A DNA stretch of 64,000 nucleotides from Botryosphaeria dothidea (taxonomy: Eukaryota; Ascomycota; Dothideomycetes; Botryosphaeriales; Botryosphaeriaceae), in assembly GCA_011503125.2 (NCBI GenBank), contig WWBZ02000012.1, forward strand, positions 372,001-436,000, written 5' to 3'. Position numbers and translations under genes: made by a program. The notes beneath the pieces are model-generated. The model saw only the letters and a list, made by a program, of their open reading frames with translations, did not search any database and was not told the DNA's origin. Position 1 is the first letter of the stretch. Each line of letters begins with the position of its first letter. Of this stretch, positions 35,303 through 44,929 are shown piece after piece.

Positions 35303-36539
35303 CGGGCTCGTGCGTGCTTCTCTCGTTGCCTGCCTGCCTATGGATTTTGAATTCCTACCGTCTGCCTTTGCGACAGAGAGGGAGACGGTTCGGCCGGGCC
35401 GCGTGCGCGCCCTCGGAGTCGTCGTGCACCGCTGGGTTAGGTACAAGGTGCCCTGTCGTGTGTGTGGGGAACGGTTCATGTGCGCCCCCCCCCCACATCC
35501 CCCGTTAGGAGGTTTTATCGGAACGCAAACTCGGATTTTTTTTTTTGCAAAGAAATCGCAAGGCGTGCGGGACAGGGTTGGCACGTCTGCGAAGTGCTGG
35601 GAGCGTTTTCCCAAGATTCTGTCTCTCTAGCTCTCGTTGATATAATGTGTGCTTGGCGCCAACGGCCGCTCTATCCCCGCACCGGCCTGCTCACGCCGGC
35701 ATATGGCGCAAGAACGGCAGAGTTGCCTAGCGTGAAGGGCGAAAGGGAAGGGCTAGCGGTGGTGATGGATGGGGCGCCAGGAACGGAGCCGGTGGCGGGG
35801 AGACATTACTTGAGACAGGGATAGATGAAAGGGCATGCGCCGATCAAGAACCGGGGATTTGCGGCGCGGCTTCCCTCCCTCCCTGGATGACATCGTCACT
35901 CCAATAAGAAGATTGCACGGTTGGTCAAAAAAGCTACCTAGTTCTGGGTGGTAGGGATGCGGGAGATGATGCAGCTGCGTGCCTTGCGCAAAAGAGAACG
36001 GAAAGACCGCGTGGGTGCGCCGGCCCGCTGTGGTGACTGACTGCTTCTTCGTCCCGACGAGCCCGGTACGTGTTGGTGATCGTTGTCAGCTGGACGAAGT
36101 TGCTTGATGCCTGTCTGTGGCGCCGATCACATCTGCAAGGAATTGCAGAAGGGATGCGCCAAGGGTAGTGGTGTGTTTTGCTTTGGTTGCTTTTGTGTAC
36201 CTGGTGATTAGTTGCGGCCTGAGGCACGGTATCTAGACTTAGTGGTCTGATGAGAGGCAAATGAGTAGCACTGTGGCGATGCTGAGGTCTGTCGGGCTGC
36301 GAAGGACCACTGAGCTCATGGGCAGCAAACCGCCTAGGCCGAAGATCGGATCCGGCTGCCGACGTGAGTTGCACTGAGAAGATGATACCGACTGCCGTGA
36401 AAGTTTGATTCCTTTTGCCTTCGGAAGCTTGACAGCTGGAAGTATGCCGCAAGCTCCGCGGATCCAGGAATCGTCCGATGCTGCGTTCCCAGGTCTGGTG
36501 CTCCAGACGCATCTACGCTTTATTTTCCACCATGAGTTC

Positions 36540-36558
36540 GTTGCATTAGTAATGCAAC
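36540..36558. repeat. perfect palindrome with a third copy 130 bp away
   Basis: GTTGCATTA, one G, then TAATGCAAC: 9-bp arms with a single-base centre. A further copy of GTTGCATTA lies at 36684-36692 in the same orientation as the first arm. The segment 36549-36560 forms a 12-bp inverted repeat with 36682-36693. The function is unknown. Confidence 0.9.
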
Positions 36559-37621
36559 AGCTCAGCCAGCTGTCGTCATAACCATGAGTAGCTGGGGCAT
36601 CCGTCTGGCCATATCCCGTTCACAGCCGTCAGCACTTACGTCGAGACGATTGCCTCAGCTCCATATACACTTTCGCGCTTACTGTTGCATTACTTCGGGA
36701 GCTTACCGTGGGTGCTTTAAGCACAGGCATTGGCATGAGTGCAGCCTTCCAAAGCACTAGTTAATTGTTTGAGATGTGGAAAGCATACTCGCAGTCATGT
36801 CAAGCCCTTCACTTCTCTTGGATGAGGCTCGCGCCGCAAAAGACATCCGGATGTCTATTGCCTGAAGTCGAAGCAAACCTTCTCCGTGCTTGAACAATGC
36901 AGATATGTACGTATGAACAAAACCCCGTTCCACTTCAAAGAGCCAGATTACTACAAGGTATGCGGGATCTGATACTCAGGTACACCGTGTTCTCCTCCAG
37001 AACATGGACTATGCGACGAATGAGGGGGCGCATGAAGTAGGCATACGTATCTGACGGCAGATATTCCTTCGATTCAATAGTATGTCCTGTGTTGGGTGGC
37101 TTTCTTGATTCAAGCCAACCAGGACCCTCCCTTTCCTATCATCAACTGTTTCATACGTCCCTGTTGACACCTTTAGCTTCTTTGCATATAGATGCCTGTC
37201 AACCTTACTGGCACTATAGGTCGGTGAAACAGCCACTACTGCAATATATTGGCAAGGCCTCCTTCACCTTCATAGCAAACGAGAACAATAGAACCGACAT
37301 TGAGTCCTATCAAAGTATATTGGTAATATTGCATAGGCTGGCCATATTTCAACGAAGAAGATTCATTAGCAGCCGAACGCAAAACGTTGGTTTGTGTCAA
37401 GGGAGAGTTCGCCGGGTAATACCTGGGCGCCACCCACCCCAGACGTTCCTGGTAATACGAACGCCATGAAAGAGGTCCAAACACCGATGATTGGCGGCAT
37501 TTGACCGTCGGAAATTGAGAGTTCGACTATCTATGGCTATCACTACAGGGAGTATGAGATGATGGTGACTGTACAGAAAGCTGATGGGTTGCAACAAGTC
37601 CTCTGGTGTGGCTAGGTCTTC

Positions 37622-37645
37622 CAAGAATACTTTTGAATATTCTTG
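37622..37645. repeat. AT-rich hairpin with 8-bp arms
   Basis: CAAGAATA and TATTCTTG flank an 8-nt spacer. It lies in the AT-richer part of the gene-poor block. It could be a chance hairpin. Confidence 0.75.
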
Positions 37646-37998
37646 TTTTTCTGGAAAGGAAGAAGCCAACTTACTCCAGCAGAGGCACATGATCAGGAGC
37701 TGAGTTGTGGCTGAGAAAGTCCCATGACACTTCTGATGAGAATAGTCTTGCCGAGTGTACTCTGTCCATATTCGCTGGTACCGCAAAAGGATTATCAGCA
37801 AAACCCCAGTCTTTGCATTCAGTGTCCAGGACATTCAGTATCAAGCAGAAAGGGCTGCGAAAGCTCCTTTGCACAGCTCCATGATCATGCACGGCGTCTC
37901 AACAAGCCCCTAGGCCCGGATGCCCGCCTCACCACCCCGTTCCCCACTGACCAGGAATCTGATGAGATCCAGACCGATCGAACTCTCTTCGCGAACCA

Positions 37999-38034
37999 AG
38001 TTCTGGATCGGAGGAGGACATTCGATCCAGAACT
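37999..38034. repeat. perfect 12-bp inverted repeat with 12-nt spacer
   Basis: AGTTCTGGATCG and CGATCCAGAACT flank the spacer gaggaggacatt. Arms and spacer have equal length. The DNA beside it is also rich in related GATC-containing segments. No gene is assigned here. Confidence 0.92.
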
Positions 38035-39178
38035 CTCTGCTTGAAGCTTCGAACGCAAGCGAGGACGAGCCCCCGAGTCGCGGAAATCAAGTTCAGGACT
38101 GGCGGTGGAGCAGACGCTGCGACTGGATTTCATTGAACAAGGTCCAACAACGGCGCGGCAAGGACCGCTCGAACCTCAAAGCGTCACCGGCCGGAGCACC
38201 GGTGGCAATACGGAGGGATTCAATAGTATTGGGGCCGGAGTCAGTGTTTGGACCGAGAAGAAGTGCCCATCGTCTTTTTTGGGGGAGAGTAAGCTTGGCA
38301 GATAACGGGCATGAATGACTCGGGCCACCGCAATCGATTTCTTCGGGCGACCAAAATAACAAGATTGATTATGAGCCATGGGGACGAGAGAGAGTTTCAA
38401 CCAAGAACGGGTTTTCGTAGTGGCGTGAGTGCTTTCAGGCATTGAAAGAACGCGCGTGCGGGCAATGCACCGAAGCCCTGCGAGCCTATACGATGACCTT
38501 TTCTTTCGGGCAGATGGGGATCAACAACAGAAAATCACTTGAGCAGGGGGCGTTGCTGGCGAGCAGTTTTTGCCACCTCGTGTGCTCTAAGGTTTCAGGT
38601 AAGCCACCGTGGCCTTGCGACGATGAGGCGGTGGGTTCAAGGCAAATAAGTGAAATGACCACATGGCACGAGATTCTTTTGGCGTTGAATCAACGCGTAC
38701 CTGCAGGAGATGACGGTGCAACCCGGGCGTCAGTCGGAAAGGCGGGAAATGATTCCGGCGATAGTGCGGTATAGTTTCGTGTGGTAACGACAAGGGTGGT
38801 GGATCCATCGACGCGGATACTTCGACGCCGTACGGCGACGGCCGGAGACTGCAGATCCCGGTTATGGCATAACCCCATCGGACTTGCGGTCGGAACCCAA
38901 GAGGGCCGCATGATTGCTCAGCAATAGGAGGAAGATGCGATGGTTGCTGGATTGCGCGGTTGTGCTTGACAGAGGGAGCAGTTTGGTGTGCCTTTGTTGC
39001 GTGCAGTCGCTTGCTCAACCGATACCAGGCCAGTCTCAAGCGGGGAGGAAAACATCGCTTTCAGCTTGCCAACCAGGAAAACCAGTAGGCATGATAGCCA
39101 TATAACTTAGGATTATTCATCTCTACACCCATAATCTGTTCGGTTGCATCTCGTGAAATCTTTCAGAAGTGTGAGAAG

Positions 39179-39571
39179 ATGAAGAGCCCTAAATCTAGCA
39201 ATGACACTTCGCAGCATTCCACTTCTCCAGCGCCCAAACGCAAAGACTCAATATTTACAGCTGCCTTGAACGTGGACCAAGCGAAGAAGCAGCCATCCGC
39301 GCTGTGCGCTCACGCCCAACGTCTTGAACGTGAGAACACCAGCCTACGCGCCCGAACAGCGGACTATGAGACCAAGATGGAGGATCTTCAGGGACTTTGG
39401 CAACAGCATGAATGGCTGCACCAGCAGCACCAAAGCCTGGAGGAGAAGCATCAGCGTCTGAGCGACCAGTACGCGAAGGTGTCTTCGGAATTGATGATGA
39501 TGAAGATCGAGAGGCAAATTCGAGAGGCTAGGCTTGATGGACTGGCGATGCCTGGTTTGGAGAGGGAATAG
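39179..39571 (+). CDS. small coiled-coil protein, unknown function
   Basis: A 130-residue intact frame with a good start context. The N-terminus is Ser/Pro/Lys-rich (MKSPKSSNDTSQHSTSPAPK). From about residue 45 to the end it is a heptad-like coiled coil (RLERENTSLRARTADYETKM, then QQHQSLEEKHQRLSDQYAKV), ending GLAMPGLERE. No family is recognised. It stands alone at the edge of a gene-poor block, and codon choice looks gene-like. A real lineage-specific gene is likely but unproved; an additional exon cannot be excluded. Confidence 0.55.
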   Translation: MKSPKSSNDTSQHSTSPAPKRKDSIFTAALNVDQAKKQPSALCAHAQRLERENTSLRARTADYETKMEDLQGLWQQHEWLHQQHQSLEEKHQRLSDQYAKVSSELMMMKIERQIREARLDGLAMPGLERE

Positions 39572-41432
39572 TACGGGAGAAGAAGTATATGCACTTGTCA
39601 CGGATGGCGAGGGACTCTTTGATCTTGTAGCTGGATATCTGAGATCAATTCAAGTCAGTGTGGCCATCAACGTTCGCGCACACTAGTTTTCGACTTTCGT
39701 GTCTTGTTGTTGAGCAGGCCGTTTCTTTCCATCGAAATGCACGACCATAGTTTTCGAGACGACTGATCACTGTGCCCCGACCTGATCAATGACAAGGCCA
39801 CTCTCATCTGAAAGCCTCACAAGCGTTGAATTCTCAAGACCTACAGATTCGAAGCAGTCCTCTGGTTCTACGAGTTCAGAAGACTGGTGGCACCCGTCTA
39901 TACGTACCAACCTGAGCTTGAGTCTCATCCACAAATGACTAACTCACCAAGCGCATAGCCCTCAACTCAGCGCATCTTCATCCTAAGCCTCCGCCCACAT
40001 GCAACCCACCACGGAACCCACCAACCCCGAACGCACCGTCACACTCCCGCTACTTTCGAAAACCCTCATGCTCCGAGCCTACTCCTCTGCCATCCGTCCG
40101 CGCAAATCCGAACCATCGACGCGCCGCGACGCACCCCCCCTCCAATATAAGCCACGAAACCGTCTAGGCCCGCAGCAGCGCAGTTCATGCAACGCGGAGC
40201 ATAAACCCGTTTCATGGCGAGAACGGAAACCGGGGGAGCATAAAACGAAAGATAGGAAAACTTGCCGGCGACGTGCAGCGTCTGAAACGAGCTGAGGCAG
40301 ACTGGCGGCGTCTGTGCTCATGCGCGCAACGGCAGCGGAGCGAGAGAGCACCAAGGTCGGGTAGATGGTGTAAGTGTAGGACTTCGTGTGGTATGGTGGC
40401 TGGGAGAGGAGGATCGTGGAGTGCTGTCGTTGGGGAAGGGAGGGAGGGAGGCTGGCTGGCTGGCGGGCGCGGTCGGGGAGTTGTGCTTGAAGGCGTTTTC
40501 TACAGCGCTTTGATGGAATTGCTAGCACCACAAGCAGTACATACTCTAAAAATTGCATCCAAATGAAGGGTGATGGATTGTTGATGCCGCTGACCCGAAG
40601 GGCGCGGTGTGTGGAAGTGTTTCGCGAGATGGACCACCGGCATGAGAACAGTGTGAGCCGCATGACTGCTTCAATGCAGAATATACCCGTATAGTCAGAA
40701 TGAGGCGTCACTTTCCATGGTATCCCATGGTGTTGCCGTATGAGGGCGCGTACGGGCGGGTGGTTACAAGAATCGTGGCCCGGTGGCTTGTTGTATGTGT
40801 CCGACGGGACTCAACATCTTGCGTCATTCGCTATTTGAAAACTGCTATCAGCGAGATATTGTCACCAGGTAAGTGCCAGTAACACCAGCTTGGTAGACAT
40901 GGTGAAGGGTGTGGGCTACCGTGATGTTACCTGTCCTCAACCAGCCTCACCGCGACGGCGAAGAACGCTAACGCGGCGGCGAAGAACGAGATACTCCGCA
41001 TGTAAAGGCAGTAAGACAGCTGCAAAAGTAGTCTACACAAAGAGGACCATGGAGAGTCAAAGCATTCGTCCGAGTGGCTTCGTTGCCAACAATGTAATAC
41101 ACATGCGTTTGGACGAATTCTCCCGCTCTCCATGAGGCTGTTTGCTGAAGGCCACTGCCGCTCCTGGTCAGCCGCAGCATACCTCGAGAAAGACGGTTCA
41201 ATAAAGACTAGGTGTATGTTGCTAAAGATGAAAGATTAGGTCAAGCAACGGAAGGCATGCTGACAGCTTATCTGGCGCCTATAGCGGCTTCACATTAGCA
41301 CCCCCGCATCACGATGCCTCTATATGACTGTCAAATTAAGCCTACGCGTCAAATCATCTCATCAGCCCCCATCGCTCTCCACACTCGGGAAAGTCCTTAA
41401 ACATCTCCTTCTCACGGCCCTGAACAACTCTA
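39572..41432. other. 1.9 kb intergenic, no gene seen
   Basis: Open frames are short, or long only on one strand without recognisable features (a 210-codon minus frame at 40079-40711). A purine-rich GGGA/GGCT tandem lies at about 40435-40466. Confidence 0.5.
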
Positions 41433-44400
41433 CTAAAACAAGCCTTCCAGCCTGTCATCCGCCTCAATCAGCTTCCGCGTCTCCACCTCCCACTCCACGC
41501 CCTCGACGGCCTCGACCGCCCTTCTCAATACTTCCACAACGCCCTTCAACTCATCCTTAACCGCCGCAAACCCCTCTTTCTCCTCGCCTTCTGCGACCAG
41601 CCTGACCCAACAAACCGCGACGCCCTTGAGCACCTCGGCCCTCCATGCTTCCATGCGCATCCACGTCTTGAGTACAAGGCTCTTCATCGTACGGGCTGCC
41701 TGTATCAACAATGGCGGATATGCGAGACCGAGCGGCTCCGCCAAAGTACCAGAGAGCAACGGGACAAGGCTCTTGAGGTGTTTGACGGCATGGATACCCA
41801 GTTCATTGACAATGGAGTCGAGATGTACGAAAAGGCATTGTGCGATGCGAACATGCTCACTAGCGTGAGCATGGGAGAAAAGGATGCCATCCCAGACAAG
41901 CTTGTCGAGTGCTTTCGCACGCTGATGAGCGGCGTCGGAGAAAGGGTCGGCAGAGGAAGGAAGGGAGTAGCGAGTCCGCGCGAGGGCGATGAGGGCTGGA
42001 TATGCGGTATCAAGAAGTCTGATAGACTCGGCTTCCCGAGTGAGTGTAGGCAGGTATGTTAGGCACGGTTTGAGAGCTTCTTCGAACACATCTGCAAGGC
42101 CAGTTCGTTTGAGCAAATGGGACGGTGTGATTTCCAGCAATAGTCTAAGCAGGTCACAGCCCTTGGCTTTGAACTTCGGGTCCGAGTCGTCGACAAGAGT
42201 GAGAATAGGTGGGATAAGCAGAGGCCAGAAGCTCTCGATTCGTTCCGCGTCCATTTTGAGAAGTACCCATCTCATCAAGTCCAGTGCATACCCTTCCTTA
42301 TCCCCCTTCCATGGCCTCGTTTCGGAATCGTCCTCCGCCCAGAGCTTACGCGCCCGAGGATCAGAATACTGGATGTTCTTACGACCTTGCGCGGTCACCG
42401 CGGGATTCTGCGTCTTCGCAAAAAGAGGACGGATGGTAAGCCCGAGGAAGTGCGACGCGAGGTGGGAGGTCAGCTCACCCTTCTTCTTGCTAGTCTGTTG
42501 CTTCCCAGAGCTGCTGTCCTCTGCCTGGCGATGGACCCGCACTTCTTCGATTGCCTCGGAGGGATCGGTGACTCCAGGGTTCCGCAGCTGCCAGGCCATG
42601 ACAACATCAAGAGCAGACTTCATCCAAGGGCCAGGGGGCGTTTCCAAGGCTTTGGCAAGCGTTTTGCCATCGAGAAGAGGCTTCAACGCGTACGCCTCTG
42701 CCAGGTTCAGCGTTTGAATGTGCTCAAACCATTTTCTGTAGGAAGAAAGAACATCTGCAGAACACAATCAGCTCTGGTTCAATATAGATAAGTGAAATAG
42801 GTATTTACCTTGTTCACCCTCCGGTGCCTCTACCTTGGATTGACTGGCTTGTGGAAGGTTCAGAATCTCGTACAAGAGCACGAAGAGCACCTGATTCTTC
42901 CAAGTCGGGCCCCACCTACGGATGACCATTCCGATCGCGTCCGGTGCGGTAGCATCGTCCCCTTCGTGCTTTTTGTGCGGCTGCTTCTGTTGAGTGTTGA
43001 ACCTGTCCTTCAACCCACGAATCTCTTCGAGATTCTTCACAGCCGCAGTCATGACGTCGCAAACCTTGTTCGGCGCCTTGATTCCCTCCCTAGCCACAGA
43101 GCTAGCTACAGGCGGTGGCGCTCTGGTGCCTGGTCTCGATGGCTGTGGTTCCGGAGCGTCGGCCCACGGCACGATGGCTGAGATCAGCCATGATAGGTAT
43201 GCATCTTCAGAATCATGGATGGTCATGGAGTGGACAGTTGTAGAGGCAGGCTCCTGTGACTGCAGAAGCCTGGCAAGAGCTTGATATGCGACGAACCAAT
43301 TGGTTGGGGGTGTGTAGTTATGGTCTTTGGTGGGGTCCGAGAATACCGTTGTGTAAAGGCCGAGGCGGTGGATGTACTGCATTGCACCCAGGGGATCGGG
43401 TCCTGCAGATGGGTTAGCGAATACGAGAGCAGTGAACGGCTGTTCTTACCTCTGAGAGCTTTTTCTAGCTCTACACCCACTCGTTCGCGGCTGATCTTGA
43501 TATGAAGCGCCCTTTTGATATCTTCATTGCCCATGCACTCTTCAGCTAAGGGATCAATGCTGTAGCCCAATCTGCTGGCAAAGCGAATCAAGCGTAGCAC
43601 CCGCAGAGGATCATCTTTAAAAGTCTGATATGGCTCGAGGGGAGTGCGAATGATGCGCTTCTGCATATCATCAAAGCCTTGGCCAGTGAAGTCTTCCACC
43701 TCAGAAGTGTTGAGGTTGTAGAACATAGCATTTACGGTAGCATCTCGACGTAGAGCATCCTCTTCCGGAGTGCCAAACTCCATTTGCGGGTTGCGGCTGT
43801 CTTCAGTGTACGTCTCTTTTCGCAAGTTGACAAGGTCTATGTCGAGACCCAGAATTTTGGTTGTCACAGTCTCCAAATGCTTTGACTTTTCGGGGTTGGC
43901 TTCGATCTTGTGAAGGCCACCAACCTGCTTGTTCTTGGCCGACGTGCCGGCCTTTTCTGATTTGGCTACTCCCTCAAGGCCGTACTTCTCAGGGTTACCC
44001 GGAATTTCGAGATACTCCTTCAGACGCAAGCCAAATTGATAGCCGGTCATCTTGTTGATTGCAACGTCGATGTCATGGCTTTCGACGCCAAGAAGCTTGT
44101 CTCTCACCCAGCCTCCGGTGAAGCGAAGCACAAGTTTGGCATTGGCAAGCTCATCTGGAAGCTGGACTTGTGATTCCTTGGAGGCCGGGAGCGGACTGTT
44201 GTCAATGTACTCAGCTACGTCGAGCAGCAGGCGGCGGAGCGTTTGCTCTACTTCGGTAAGCTCCAGCGTCCGGGAGGTTATGGCCGGGGTGGTCATGGCT
44301 CTTTTTCCTTGGTAAATAGAAGGCACGACGGGAGGCTCGAGTCTGCGTCTTTTCGGGCTGCGCTCCTCTGGTTGCGGTGAGGGCGAGGGAGATTGCAAGG

Positions 44401-44536
44401 ACATGCAGCGAATGCTATGCTGCAAGGCACGTGCAGGGAGCAGGAAGGCGGATGGCGGAAGGCGAGAAATTTGGGGCCGGGGCTTAATGCTGCCGGAGAG
44501 AGAGAAGCCGACGCGGTTGATGCGCCGCGCAATCAT
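41433..44536 (-). CDS. CCA1: CCA-adding tRNA nucleotidyltransferase fused to a Tti2-like domain
   Basis: Exons 43450-44536, 42809-43402 and 41433-42754 join in frame, giving 1000 aa. Residues 1-635 are a CCA1-type enzyme that adds CCA to tRNA 3' ends. They contain GGWVRDKLLG (141-150), the metal site DIDVAI (155-160) and RRDATVNAMF (from 263). Further blocks are DPLRVLRLIRFASRLGY, PLGAMQYIHRLGLYTTVFSD, EGIKAPNK, IRRWGPTWKNQVLF and the C-terminal ALKPLLDGKTLAKAL...MKSALDVVMAWQLRNPG. After a Ser/Lys linker (about 636-652) the same exon continues into a Tti2-like helical-repeat domain. It contains GLTIRPLFAKTQNPAVTAQG, LVDDSDPKFKAKGCDLLRLL and EEALKPCLTYLPTLTREAES. Tti2 works with Tel2/Tti1 in PIKK assembly. 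Met codons at 44536, 44404 and 44296 suit alternative forms. Confidence 0.92.
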
Positions 44537-44929
44537 CCATGTGAATGGGGGGGTGGGGGGTGAGTCGACAGCAGGCAGCAGCACCACTTGTCACCGGCCG
44601 ATGAGGCTCTGCGCTGGATGGAGTCGGATGTGAGTGAGGGTGTTGGGCTGTCGGCAGCTTCTGACGTATTTAGTGGCCGCGGGTTTTCGTGCTGGATCGG
44701 CAGGCACATCCCTGCAGCGCGCACCTGCTGGCCAAGCCACGGACGCTTCTATCACAACCCAGAACCCACACCACCAACGCCCGCGCCAGACTTCCTCCGC
44801 GCCGATCCTCCACGCCTGCGACGCGACCGAGCTCTCCCCTCGCGGAACTGCCCCGTCCTGGTCAATCCATGCCCTGTTTCGCCCATTCTGCGAGGCCACC
44901 AAACCCCCACCGGCCCGCACAACGCTCCC
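44537..44929. promoter_or_regulatory. shared promoter of the CCA1-Tti2 and TRS85 genes
   Basis: The two start codons face away from each other across 393 bp. The TRS85 frame is open through most of this stretch, but the chosen start at 44930 gives the usual Ser/Pro-rich N-terminus. The promoter role is inferred from spacing. Confidence 0.45.

Larger units (their letters stand above)
32870..39178. other. 6.3 kb gene-poor block downstream of xlnR
   Basis: No frame in this block can be assigned to a family with confidence. It contains most of the window's microsatellites (GGCAG, CAT, GGCA, GT and CT units), several perfect inverted repeats at 36.5-38.0 kb, and an AT-richer part at 36.5-38.5 kb. 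A minus-strand set of short open frames at 37.0-37.9 kb may be a relic or an unrecognised spliced gene. No transposase or terminal repeats were found. Confidence 0.5.

Noticed and set aside
36540..38500. Possible transposon relic
   Set aside because: Inverted repeats are present but there is no transposase-like frame, no matching terminal repeats at both ends and no visible target-site duplication.
38625..38645. Possible tRNA B box (GGTTCAAGGC)
   Set aside because: No cloverleaf can be drawn from the surrounding sequence.
44588..44929. N-terminal extension of TRS85 by 114 in-frame codons
   Set aside because: It would overlap the divergent promoter of CCA1-Tti2 and has no conserved features; the start at 44930 gives a typical N-terminus.
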